A DNA stretch of 64,000 nt, taken from NCBI GenBank assembly GCA_008711295.1, contig VUYV01000036.1, forward strand, positions 1,019,448 through 1,083,447, in the 5' to 3' direction. The notes beneath the pieces were generated by a model. That model was not told the origin of the DNA. It worked only from the letters and a program-made list of their open reading frames with translations, and did not search any database. A program made the position numbers and the translations under genes. Source of the stretch: Anarhynchus alexandrinus (lineage: Eukaryota > Chordata > Aves > Charadriiformes > Charadriidae). Below are positions 47,487 through 60,058 of this stretch, piece after piece; positions within the stretch are counted from its first letter, which is position 1, and each line of letters starts with the position of its first letter.

Positions 47487-50420
47487 TGAGTTGGGTTTCA
47501 TTACGTGTCTTGCACTGCATAAAATCCCCTGAGTGGTTACCGCCTGTGAGAATATTTAATGTCTTACTGCAATTTGAAAATGTAGTGCAAATGACAATGT
47601 AATAAACCAAAGAACTTCATCAACTTCCAATTGAAATTAATGAGAACTGAACTACTGCATTGTGCATAAAAGAAGAAACTTCTTCCCCGGCCCTAAAAGC
47701 GTTTGGCTCCAGGGGTGGCGTGGCTCAGTTTGAATTATCCTCTTTTTCTACCTCAAACACTGTTTTTATTGCAGAAAGCTAGTCGTACTTCAGACAACCA
47801 GCAAATATCACATGGAGTAAAAAGTTAGATTTTTCTCTTGATTCCTGCAGAATTGTTTTCCCTATGTATGTATCAGATCCATAAGAAATTATGGCCATCT
47901 GTATTTTGGGAGACAAGAGCTGAAAACACATTCCTTACCTACAAGACCATTTTCTACAATACTGCCTCAGCAATTTATGCATAGACCAAATCTTAACGAA
48001 AAAGACTCTGTTATTTCAAGGTCATTTTATACCTCTGCGACAGAGGTGTAACGGTTAGGAACAGCATCAGGCAAAAGCGCAGTGCACTGAGGCAATGCCA
48101 GTGTGTTTGTCAAAATGGCTGTGGAAGCCCCTTTCCCACCCCCTGGCAGCACAAGTGAGGAACAGAGAGGGCTGGTGCTGGTCATTGCGTTTTATTACCA
48201 TGCCATAGCACAGGCAAATATGATTCTCCATGCTAACATTTGGCACCAGTACGATTTCACAGACCCCTAACGACCGCAGTGGGGCACAGCTCAAGCCACT
48301 CAGCTCCAGGTAACTGAAGTACTCCTTGTCTTCAAAGTTACGTGTAATATTCACTTTTCTAATAACTTTTTGCTATAAAACCTGATAAAACAAGAGTTAA
48401 TATTTTTCTTTACTAGTCTGCTCAGCTTTGCAAAGCTTTAAGAATGTCTAACTTGCTCTGAGCTTTAGCACAGCCATTTAGATCATTCCACATTACTCTA
48501 CTGCAGCTGTTTGCGTTGCATCTTGTGGGTCACTTGTGAGGAGAAGAGCTGTTACGATGCATTGTGCTTGCCGACAGCAGGCACAAATTAGGAGAATTGT
48601 ACTTGGAGGCATATCATTAAATTTCAACAAACAGGTTTACTGGAGAAGTCATTCTTCCTATGAGATCACTAAGGCTGCCATTGTCCATAAACTATTTAAA
48701 AGAGCAGAACAAAGGGCTACTTAAGGTCTTCAGCTGATAATGCTTAATGCTGTGTTTTGTTGTTCCTTTGTTTCTTATTCTCCTACTTAATAGGGTATTT
48801 TTTTCTCACTGCCAGGAACAATTCTGGTCATGGAAACCTACTTTCAGGATTGTTGGAGAAATAGGATATTTAAATAGTAGCTCGTCTAATACCTATAGAG
48901 AGACCTGAAGATCTCAAAGCTTTTTGATGGCTGCAACATAAATGGGTGGTTAGTGTGTGACACTGGCTGCACGAGCCTCTAAGAAGCTGAGTTCAAGCGA
49001 GTGTCAGTCTTTATCTCAGATACTGTTGTTTTATTTCCTTTGATAGCAGTTATGTACACTGCTTCTAAAAATAATTCTTTTTTGTGTACCATCAGCCTGC
49101 ACCCTGGGACTAACTCAAAGACCGTGAAGTCAATGGAGATTATTCTAAGCAAAAATAAAAAAAGATTCCCTAGAAATAGGATAGGACTTGTGATATTGTT
49201 ATATTTTACTTCACCCAAATGCGAAGATGTAAAAACTACAGCTTCTGTTTTCTGAAAATGTGATTAGTCTTCATATTCCAGAAAATTAGAAAGTGGTGCC
49301 CAGAGTCCTCATACTCTTCTCCAAAATGTTTACCATCTTGGACCTAGAAATCCCTTGTCAAAATCCCATCTTTCATAATAGAATTTACAACTTCTTGGTG
49401 GAGAAGGATGCTTTCTGCAGCAGCGTTATGCACTAACAAGGCATGAATCAATTTACATTTTAATCATAGGGGAGCCAATACCATCAACTGGGGAGAGTGC
49501 TTTTACTTTACCTGAACTCAGTCGTTGGACCGATCCCAACAGATTTGCCTTTGCAGTGACACTCGCTTTTACCATGATGTCTCTTGAGTGCTCAGCCTCC
49601 ATAAAAATAAATAAATTCTTCTGAAATTGTGCTAAATTCATTACCAATTAATCTTCTTTTACTATATGTAATTCTAAATAAAAAGGCAGGTTTATTTTAA
49701 GCTTTTAACAGACTGTTGTAGTTAATCACGTATATCAGGCAAAGGGCTTGGTTGCTAAGAAAATCTTTGGCATGCTTCCACGGGATTTGTGTGTTATTGA
49801 CAGAAAAAGTTCCAAATGATAGGAACTGCATCTGTTAATCTGAATAGTGAAACAAACAAAAAAAAACAGAATAGAACTATTTTCTGCCCAACTTTTGAGT
49901 TAATGCAAGCCTAGGCCAGAAATAACATACTTCTTATCAATTTACAGAGTAGATATTTGGCTTTGGAGACCTGATTAAGACTTTAAAAGAAATTAAATGC
50001 CCATTTCTAGGTGGATAGAACATATGGACCTCTGGTTGCCAGTGGTTGCCCTTACACTGCCGCACAGAGGTTCCTAGGATGAGCTCAAAGCTAAACTAGG
50101 TGTCCAATACATTAGTTATTTGCAGAAACACCCAGTGTGCTTGTTACTTCCAGGAGAAATCCCCATTGTATTTACATTTAATGTTCTCCAGTGAGCAGTT
50201 GTCTGTCATGTGATCGAGCAGAACTTTCTCCATAGATTTTCCAGCTGTCCCAATTGCCATGGTCCAGAAGAGGGGGAGAAGAGATGGTCCGAGATGGGGA
50301 GAGAAGACAAAGCGGGACCGCCTTTAAAAAGCCCTGACGCTGCTTGCCTCAGGAACAGACACAGCAGTGGGCATCCAAGGCTTTAGCTGAACTGAGTCTG
50401 CCCAGAGGAACAGATTCCTA

Positions 50421-50461
50421 CTACTGGGTCATAGCCCAGCTCTGGGCTACTGGGTCATAGC
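50421..50461. repeat. Composite direct and inverted repeat
   Basis: CTACTGGGTCATAGC occurs at 50421-50435 and at 50447-50461. Between and overlapping them, TAGCCCAG (50432-50439) pairs with CTGGGCTA (50442-50449) around a CT spacer. Confidence 0.9.
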
Positions 50462-50615
50462 TCAAAATGCTGCCAGGGAAGTTCTGCCAGATGACAAGGT
50501 GGACACGGCCAGCGGCAGAGACAGCCAGGATCCCAGCATGGACGTACAGCCCTGCACAGACCAAGACTTAAAGACTGTCTGACCATGAAAACCATACTTA
50601 TTCCACTTTGAAACT

Positions 50616-50639
50616 TTTATTTATTTATTTATTTATTTA
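50616..50639. repeat. (TTTA)6 microsatellite
   Basis: Six uninterrupted TTTA units, likely to be length-polymorphic between individuals. Confidence 0.95.
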
Positions 50640-51429
50640 ACTACAGACTGGAGTAACCTGGCAGTCAAGAATCAAGCAAAGCAATTAGATCCTATTGATA
50701 CGTTCTCAGAAACAGTAATTTCAGTTTCTCTGTATTTAGACTCTTGGCTATGCTCCATAATCAGTACATGACCCCATAACTTACAATTTTGGACAAGGAA
50801 TGAGTCCCACCGGTCTAAATAAACAGTGGATGTATTGTGGGAGGATATATTATTCAGTAGGATAACAGAGTTCAATAAAGGAGCACGGCGGTCAAGGAGA
50901 CTATTCAGAGAATAAAGTTTCCAGGCACACTGAGAACACCGATCTACAGTGCAAGGTTTAGAAAATCCTGTGGAAAGTGAATTATTCTGTGAGATGATAA
51001 CTTTATGTTAACTTCTTTAATTCATGTCAGTTTTAGGTATCATTTTTTACGCCTAGACAAGGAAAAGCAACCCCACAGCTGAAGCCTACAGACATATATG
51101 GCACATGTATTGCTCGGTAATTGCCTCCTACAGCGTCTATTTTCCTGGTGAGGGAAACCTTGATTTTTCTTTCTCTCTTATTTAAATGATTCTTATTTCA
51201 ATTTAAACACAGAAGGATTTTATAGGCTGAGGAACAGGTTCTTGCCTCTGATTACAGTTGAGCTAATTAAACAGCAAAACATTACGGGACAATGAGGGAA
51301 TCCTATTGAAGGTAAGAAAATTGAGAATACAAGACTTTGTGTTATAATTCAATAATAGAATAGACTTATTTATTTGCTGTGGGAGATAAGCAGTCAGGTT
51401 TTTTCTATTTTCTTTCTCTTTCTATTATT

Positions 51430-51570
51430 TTATCCACTCCATGACTTTGGGCAAGTCCTCCAACTTCTTGGTCTCTCAGTCTTCCCTTTCTGCAAAACAA
51501 CAAATCAAGCTGCCTTGCTGGAATGTTGGTGGAATGGATGCAGTGCTTTATAAATACATAATGAGGTCTA
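51430..51570 (+). mobile_element. MIR/CORE-SINE-like remnant
   Basis: Contains 'gactttgggcaagtcctcca' and then 'ctctcagtcttccctttctg' and 'caaaacaa'. This follows the MIR central text (gaccttgggcaagtca, then cctcagtttcc, then ctgtaaaatg) in order and spacing. It then has 'ggaatgga' and 'gcagtgctttataaatacat', comparable to the MIR 3' part. MIR-type CORE-SINEs predate the bird-mammal split, so a decayed copy in a bird is plausible. Identification is from memory. Confidence 0.6.
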
Positions 51571-51596
51571 TTTTTTGCTAGGAGGCAGAATGGACT

Positions 51597-51622
51597 AATA
51601 TATATGTATAATATATATATTT
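51597..51622. repeat. TA-rich microsatellite
   Basis: Interrupted (TA)n: about 25 bases of ATATATATGTATAATATATATAT type sequence. Confidence 0.9.
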
Positions 51623-54600
51623 AACGTTTGCCAGTGTACTCGGTATTTTTTCAAGACATGGCAATAAGATAATAAACTCGAAAGCTACTATGACATATCT
51701 CATTGAGTGTCAGAGGTTTGTATCAAATATTTGATTCAAGGTTCTCTGTGAGTCTGCTTTTAAAGCAGCACTGAGGCAAGACACATTTGCTTAGCCTGCA
51801 TATCCCTAGAAAGAAATCAGATATACATTTTTTAAAACATCTTCATTTACTTATGAGAAGAATATCTTTCTGCAGTACTTCGTGTATAAAATGTTTTGTG
51901 CCTGCATAGCATATGCACAGAGCATATGTTTTAATTTTCACTCAGTACAATATTTCAAATTTAAACAAATTAGCCCAAGGCATAAATTACTACCAACCAT
52001 TTTTTCCCTGTTTTTTAATACATGCCAGATTGCAGAGAAGCATTACTAATGAAAAGGGCAATCATACCTGAGCGTATTTTATTTACTCCTCATTAAGGAC
52101 ACAATATACCTGTCTTTTTCATTTTGATTCTCATCTAGTGAAAGAAAATTCATTGGTGATGGTCTTATCTTGTTATTTCTTCACAGATTTTTGTAATTGT
52201 TGCTTTAAGGGCTTTTTGAGTTGAAGGTGCCATTCAAGCTTTGTTATTCAGGGCTATTCTCCTTAAACCTGCCCAATTTCCATGCTCTGTAACCAGGGAA
52301 TATGGACATCATGGTCTCTGAACTACTTCTAAGATAGCTGCTAAAGATAATAAGTCAGAAGGCTTAAATTTACTGTTCAGAAGCCCACATTTTTAATCCT
52401 GTGAAATGGTATCTATTAAGTATATTGAACATTTACTCCAGTAAACCCTCTTTCTCCCACGGAAGGCTTAGCTTAACATGGGGTGCTATTTCTCCAGTTA
52501 TAAATATTCTATGGCAATACAACCACCAAAACTGATTGCACTGCTAGTTATATAAAATTTTATGATGAAGCCCCTTTAACTTAATTCAGAAGTCAGAAGG
52601 CTCCTCCTGAAAATCCTCTCACTGAAGGGAAATTCAATAGTTACTATTATTGCATGTTATGGAATACTCAGGTATTGCAAACAACTGTGTAAGTAATTTG
52701 AATAGAAATAATGAAGAGACTCCTCTTTTTTTTTCTGTACAGCAAAATGGCCGTTGCTTGAAGAACATTAAAGACGAGCCCGGGCTTAATGCCCATGTGA
52801 AGCAATACCTCTAGTCTCCTACCAAAATTGATTTGGATGTTCCTTCCTCTGTCCACAAGGACTCTTTCGTCACTGGCAGAGCTGCCTACAGGGCCCTCAA
52901 CCCTTAAATCTTCTATCTATCTATCTGACCTGCTCACGTGATCCCTCCTCAGTTTGTCTTAGGTGCAATTACCTGGGATGGCTTGAGCAGAATTCATCTA
53001 GGTCTTTGCCAGTTTGACTCCTGCTGTCAGGAATGGCTTATCAACAGCTCAGCTGGGAGGCTGAGAAGGATGGAAACCTCTGGTGCAAAGAGGTAGGGAA
53101 AAGGAGAGAAAGGGAGGTGTGTCTGTATGGAGGGGGCATGCAAAGGGGAGCGAGGGCAGGAGAAGCTAGCTGGGGAGTGAAACCTCTCCAGTTGGCTCAG
53201 CTGGAACTGGAGGCAGATGTGTCCATGGCGAGGTAGCTCAGAAAGGGATCCAGAGGATGAACTTGGTGGAACTTGCTTTCTAAAGTTGTCACACTCAGTG
53301 CAGCACCAGGCAGCACTAACATACAGGAGATGATGAGTACAGCGTGTGTGGCTGCAATCCCACTCTTTCTCTGGTTCCCATGCCTCGTGCAGAGATGCAG
53401 GCACCCACAGCTCATCCTCTGCAGGCAGACTCCTACTCTCCTTTCACTCAAAGAACATCTGTCTCTCTCCCTCTTCCTCACCCAAAGAGGAGAAGGCCGT
53501 GGGAATCACCTTTTACAATCATCTAACAGTGAGAAACCTAAACCAGGCACTGGTTCCAGATCTCTCTCCAGCTTGAGAGAAGATTTCAACTCCAATCACT
53601 CCTCTCAGGAGCTTCCAGCCCTGTATGGATAAAGAAATATTTGAACTTGATGTACCATTTTCTGGAAATCTTCTATTTCTTTCTCTATAGCAGCATCTGA
53701 GTACCCTCCTGCGGGGTTTAGGTTTCCACGGGGAGCACAGCGGGGTCCTGTAGGGAGCCCAGTCTTGTCAGCATTCCTTCGGTATGTGCTGACAACGCCT
53801 GCCAGACAAACCCTCCCCTCTGGGACAAACACTGCCTCTTCCCTGGACTGTCTTATAGTTGGGCAGACACCAAACTGCTCAACCTTGTTTGAAGTAGGGC
53901 CAACTTTCAAAATAAATAGGAGTGTGTCGTAGGCATATAAGGAACCAAAAAGCATAACAGGATTGAGGCACTCCCGGGATTAGACAGAACAGGTTCAGAT
54001 CCTAAATTCTGTCTGAATCTTGTTTTAATTTCTTTTCTTTTTTTTTTTTTTTTCAGTTTGACATCTGGTCCTAAAAGCCTTGCCCGCCATCACATAAAGA
54101 TGCTGCAGTGGAGCAAAGAAGTGGAATTCTGTGTTCAACTCTCAGACTACTTGACTACCTAATTTGTATTTCAGAACAACTGCAAGTCCTCAATTTTTTA
54201 TTGAGAGATGCATCAGTACAGCAAAATAAACTTTTTATATGGGCTCCCACAGACCTATTCTTGATTTATGGCCTTATACTAGAAGCTGAGTCAAGCTAAT
54301 ATTGTTCATCAGATACCAAGGGAACAAATTTTTAGGGCTCTCTTGAAACGATTTTCTGTTTTGAATTTCATGTGAAAACCAATAGAGTCTACTTCTACTT
54401 ATTCCAGTGCAGATGAGAAGATAGTCTACTGCAGCTATGGTAGATGAGAAGCAGCCTGTGTTTTAAACAGTGATTTCTTAACATGGTAGTCACTTTCTTA
54501 TTTCTCTTTGTTTCTTGGTTATAATTAATCTTAAAAAGAAGAATGGTTTATAATTTAAAAGAACTATAAAATCTATAAAAAACATAAAATGAAGTCTCCA

Positions 54601-57024
54601 AAACCAGGCACTTAACAATTACATTTATTACTGCGCATTGACTGAGCAAGATACTGCATTAGATACAGAAGGACAATTGACATCACAGGCACACTACATA
54701 AAGTGCAACAATACATATGAGAGAGAAAGGCATTTGGGGGGCATTTGATTAATGTACTTTTAATTGGACTTTCCTGCCTCATTGGTTTTATTCTCTCAAT
54801 TTAGCTCAAGCTGCTCAAATACATAAATAGCCAAAGCACCTACTATAATTAACAAAATACACTGTTTGCAAATTACCAGATTTGTCAGATTGCATATAAA
54901 CAAATAGTATATTATACAAATGTTGCTGAACTCCTACAGAAATATAAACAGGCAAAGAAAGTCCAATATTCACTTAAAAAAAAACCCCAACAAACAAACC
55001 AACACCTTCCTCTTTGAATGCTGTTTGGGACACTTGATCTTTATGGTTTGTTTTCAACTGCAATTTTAACTTTAGTTCTTTATTTCATAAAAAATTTATA
55101 GGATGCTCTGCCAACGCCATTCAAGCTGGAATTTGAGTGTACTAAGTTATGTCCCCCATGTGATGCTCTCTGGTCATATAAAGAATGTGTGAGACCATAT
55201 TTGTATCACAAAATTCAAGCAACAGAACTGAAAAGCAAACATATATTGAATGAAGATTGCCTACAGTAAAGAAACCCAACAGAAAATATTAGCTTCTATT
55301 GCTATTTATAACTTGGAAAAGATTCTAGGATTTTTAAGAATCCCATGCTATGTGCTATAATTCTGGGATGTAATTCAAAAAGAAAATTTAAAGTGCACAA
55401 TTGCTAATAAAACATATTAAACATTTAACAACTGAGCAAACCATACAGGTAATTTGGATTTGATACTGATGTTCTCAGCAAATGTGAATGAAACCTGAGT
55501 GAAAAAGCACATGGACAGAAATTCCATAGTCAGGGTATAAGCTGAGTGAACAATTTGTTGCGTGAATATTTGGAAGAAAAAGAACAGACTGAAAAATGTG
55601 CATCTTCCATGTTTGTTTGAGTCGTCATGTAGTTGCACAGGACTTAAAAATCAGTTTGCATAATATTTAATATCTTTTTAGAGATTCTGCACTTTAAATA
55701 CTCTTCAGTTACTATATTAAAAACCCCAAAGAGCTCTCCTTCCTCAGTAAACCCTCTTTAATTTGCATTTTAGACTATGTACATTTCTACCCTGGGAGCA
55801 CCACCTACTGTTGAACATCTACACGTACAGTGTTGGGGGGAAATCCTACCAAGTTGATGGTTCTTCCCAAATTAAGATTAGAAAAATACACAGCTTTTCA
55901 TTTAAAACAAACATGAAAAATTAAAGACACATACCACAAGTCACCTGTATATTATATAAGCCAAAGAGGGAAAGATGTGATTCTTTTCTTCCCACAAATT
56001 AGGTAAACTTCATTCAGGAGGAATCAAATATTTGATTTATTACATATCTACTACCCCCTATCCCTTCTTCACTGCACTTTGCCACAGAAAAGTGTCAAAT
56101 GATTATTTGCTTTTTCTTTATAGTGCTTTTCCATTTCACCTCACAAATTCAGTCAAATAGGCTTGAATAATTATTAAAATGAATATCATTTCCCTCATTG
56201 AGCACTCACAAATCATTTTACAAACAGTATTGGGGTCCATGATTTTTCTTTACTTCACAGTTACACAAAGGTAGTAGTATCTAAGGTGTTACCATTTCCT
56301 CATTGGAAAGGAGGATTTTTGAACTGATACTTGGTTTGTGATGCTGATATTTCTGGGGAATACCTAAGCGATTTGCAGACTCACCAGGAACTGGGTGCTC
56401 ATTATTGCCCCAAAGCAGAAGATTCTGTAACATACACGCTTAGCTAAAGAATTAATTTTATAGGGGAAGGAATTTAAATTAAATCTCCCTAGCTATCTTG
56501 CTGAGGAAAACAGTAGTAAAGCAAAATAAATGTCCATTAGGAGGTAATAGCTGGAGTATGCTCCACCACCACCGCTGTTTCTGTGCTGATTATGTAAAAC
56601 AGCTGTCAGTCAGGAAATTCCTTTGGGGAAACTGCTCTTCCTTCCTTCCAAATTAATTACATTAAATGTGGTGAATTACGTTAAGGAATGGGAGCATGGA
56701 GGAATGGTGGTAGGAAGTTTACTTCCATGCTACTAAAAAGTTTCGATCAGCTGTTTTCATGGAGTGTATCTAAATTTCCCATACTAATTTATCCTCCAGC
56801 TGTGATGAATATGGAAAATATCTGGACCCTTTATTTTAAATGCATGCAATGCTGCTTTATTTAGAAGAAAAAAACTCTCACCTGGTTCCTTCCTTCTCAT
56901 GAGGTATGAAATGATACGTACCTCTGAACGACTGCCTGTAATATGCTTTCAGTATACATATCAGCATTGATGATCCTGATATTTATATTTATACCCTCTT
57001 CAGACTCACAATCTTTCAATAACA

Positions 57025-57064
57025 TTGCCTCCATACAAAGTTTTCCAACTTTGTATGGAGGCAA
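57025..57064. repeat. Perfect 18-bp inverted repeat with 4-base loop
   Basis: The left arm TTGCCTCCATACAAAGTT (57025-57042), loop TTCC (57043-57046) and right arm (57047-57064) form an exact reverse-complement pair. The pairing stops abruptly at both outer ends. The stem is shorter than a normal pre-microRNA and no transposon is recognisable around it. Confidence 0.95.
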
Positions 57065-59099
57065 CTATCACTAAACCCTCCCATTAATTTACTCGCTGCT
57101 TCGCTTGGCGGTACAAGTAGTTCAATACACTGAATAACTCTAATTGTGTATATTTTCTTAAGTTAGCCATTACTTTTCTGATCCCTGAATGGCAGGAGGC
57201 TGGATCTAAAGACACCACTGAAATCTATGTCACTGCAGTTATTTAACATTTATCAATATCTTTGTAGTATAGGCTCTACATGGAGGCTGAGTTAACTCAG
57301 TCAAGCTTGAAGCCAAAATGAGTAGAATTTCACAATGTTTATCGCTCGATGTATGTCGTGGTTTGCCATTTTACCAGTCAGTCATTCCAAGCTATGGCAC
57401 TATGGCATTAATCTTATGTTATGAACTTTGCTTCTGAAGTTGATGAATATTCAGGACAAAGGAATGGAGCTAAATATTTCAAATGTCCTCTCAGTACATT
57501 TGAAACTGTCCATGTGAAATCAGACTATTCCTGCTAAAAGAGTTTTAAAAGTGTTCTACTGCTAACAGTTTTCTTGACGACCCCAAACAAGCTGTATAAA
57601 TATTCACCTGTGAGAGATCTCCAGTTTCTCTACACATAGATCCCACCCTGCAAGTGCAGGCAAGTATTACTGCTGGGTTCAGTGTAATTATTCATTGTTC
57701 ACAAAAATCATAAATACTGGAGAGAGTGGATGAAAACCCCCCTTCCACTGAACGTAATGCATTGACTTCAGTGAGACAGGACTTCACTCAAAGTGCAAGA
57801 ACGATGTTTTCTACTATGTGGTCCAGGCACCTGCAATATACCCAAGGAAAAGCAATACTCTAGTCGCACAGCTAATTTATGTCATCAGAGATATTTAAAG
57901 AAAACTGCTGTTTCGGTTAGTGAATTGTACTGACTATACCCAGCTGTTAGAATTGTTCATGATGCACCAAAATCAAACTCACAAAGCATCTGTGTCGAGA
58001 GATCAATCATTTCCTGGTATTTAACCGACATGTAGCCAATTAGAACAACAAACAGGATCACAGAGATTTTCAGATGGTATCAGCAATTCATCTTTTATGA
58101 TACACAGCTTTGATTACAACCGGCATTTGTTTTGCTGAATTCTGCCTAAACGTTCTTTCTGCTTCTCAATTCAAAACTGCTTTAACGTATTTCTAAAAAT
58201 GTTCTAATTTACCTGTTTCTGCTGCTGAACTCACTCAAGCCCTTGAAAATAATTTGCAGCGTATTAGCTGCTGCAACACATTATCTTTGCCCTTCATGTC
58301 ATACGGCGGGTGCTTGTGGTACAGAGTATATTAATTTCAATATTGTAAGTTCTTTTGGTCTGAAGGATCATAGACAGCTCCTGGGAACACAGACAACCAC
58401 TTCAAACCATTTTAACAAGTATTGTCATTTTATCTTGACTAGAAAGAAAGCTTAATCAACTGCAGTGCCAGATAGTCTGATCACCATTCACACTCAAAAG
58501 GATTTGTGGTCTCTAAGTATGTCTAAAATTCCGGTTATCAGGGAGGATTCATTTTATTCAATTTTAGCTCTCTAAATAGAAGGGGCTTAGTCTAAGCCAG
58601 TTTCTAGATTTCACCCTTTTTCAGTGAAGAGAGACAGGCTCCTCCAGAACGTGTTTCACCCAGTCTGTCCTAGAAACTAGCGCTGTGTTCCTCCAGAAAG
58701 AGTCCAGCACTGATGAGGCCGCTAAGGGTAAAAGAGATACACCCCACAGAGAGTGAGCAGATGAAAGCACATTATAGAAAAGCTATTTCTACAGAAGCGA
58801 AATCAAGAGATCAAGAAAGGGAGACTAAGCAGCGCAGCAATGCTACTCGAGCTTTCTCACCAGCTCGCACCAAGCGTTACGACTGGCCACAGTCAGACTT
58901 CATAGTCACGTCTTTGCAACTCCGATCCACCACTTCTTTTCATAGCCTCTGCCCAACGGGATAAATCCCCCCTTTCTCAAGCATTGCTGACATCTTTTGT
59001 CCCAAAGATGTACAATTTCCCTCAAACTGTCCTGAAGCACGTGTTCAACACACTTGAAGAGCAATCCACGCTGCTGTCTGCCTTAGTCTCTTCGTTACT

Positions 59100-59725
59100 T
59101 ATTGCTTTCACACCTTCTTGTGTGATCATCAAACATCATTAGCATCAGAATTTTGTTTTAAGTCTGGACCCCCAGCTGAACCCTGCGGCACCTGTAAGAA
59201 GCACCAGGTCACTGGTGATTCCAAATTTATGACTACCTTTGGACACTGTCAGTTAAACAGTTTATCCTTCTTTTATTACATATCATATACATACCAGTAC
59301 ACTTTAGATGTGTGTGATTTCTCAGTCAAAGTGTTGTGACATACAAGGTCATGTGGTTTTTATTTATTCTATTACTTTTGTAGGCTAAACATGAAATCTC
59401 ATTTAAAAAAAAAAATCAACATAGTAGGATTCAATCTATTTTCAGTAAACCCCTGCTAGCTGGTACTAATTATATTCTTTTAATTCTTGATGAATCAAGT
59501 CCTGTATCAGTCATTCCATTAATTTGCCCGGGATTGATATCAGGCTGTCAGAACTATAATTAGCTGGGTCATCCTGTTTGGCTTTAGTGTAAAAACTGGT
59601 CACACTTTTCTAAAGTTGTTATAACTAGATTATGCTCATTCTCTTCAATTAAAAAAAATCATTAGCTGTGTGACTACTTGCTGTAAATCAGAATTTCTTC
59701 AAAGCAATCTTACAAAGCGGAGCTG
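59100..59725 (-). mobile_element. Ancient CR1/L3-type LINE, antisense
   Basis: Better preserved than the copy at 40478-42160. In order: 'gctgaaccctgcggcacc' (about 59176), 'tcagtaaacccctgctagct' (59442-59461), 'ggtactaattatattctttt', 'gtcctgtatcagtcattcca' and 'gcccgggattgatatcaggc' (59526-59546), and 'ataattagctgggtcatcct' (59556-59575). These follow the reverse complement of the reverse-transcriptase region of old amniote CR1/L3 LINEs. There are many indels and a poly-A insertion near 59403-59413. No ORF survives. Confidence 0.75.
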
Positions 59726-60058
59726 TATAGCGTTTAAGTATCGCATTAACTCACAGTTTTCTTGCAGCCAAAGGGAACATTCAGGAAGGATGTTCTTTAT
59801 ACTTAGACCGACAAGGAGTTGGCTGTAGCTTCCCTTCACAGCCTTTGTGAACATTATCATTTGTGGCTGTTTGTGTGGCTGTTAAGGCAAACCTCATCAA
59901 GCACAGAGACTTGTCTCCTCAGTCTAATGAGAGTAGAGCCAGTCCCCACGGGCGCATTTCCATACTACAATCCAGCTGCTGCCACAGCTGTGTCTGGCTG
60001 CCGAGCAGAAATCAGAAGTTACGTCAGACTCTGGTCTTGAACGGGCAATGCTTACAAT

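Larger units (their letters stand above)
45533..51429. other. Intergenic, no gene seen
   Basis: About 5.9 kb. A GC-richer part (46000-47300) generates chance frames of up to 111 codons with no family match. Simple repeats are (TAA)5 at 47472-47486 and (TTTA)6 at 50616-50639. A composite short repeat lies at 50421-50461. Confidence 0.55.
51571..59099. other. Intergenic, AT-rich, repeat-poor, no gene seen
   Basis: About 7.5 kb in which I recognise no transposon, with two exceptions to unique-looking sequence: a TA-rich microsatellite (51597-51622) and short TCTA units (52912-52926). A poly-T run ends in CAG near 54038-54056, but no coding frame follows it. The perfect hairpin at 57025-57064 lies here. 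The paucity of repeats at 54.1-58.9 kb could reflect conserved regulatory sequence. Confidence 0.5.

Noticed and set aside
53027..53632. Several overlapping frames up to 125 codons on both strands
   Set aside because: Moderately GC-rich local composition, mutually overlapping in many frames, none with a known motif.
54038..54056. Long poly-T followed by CAG as a splice acceptor
   Set aside because: The frame after it is short, with no family resemblance or downstream donor. More likely a simple poly-T.
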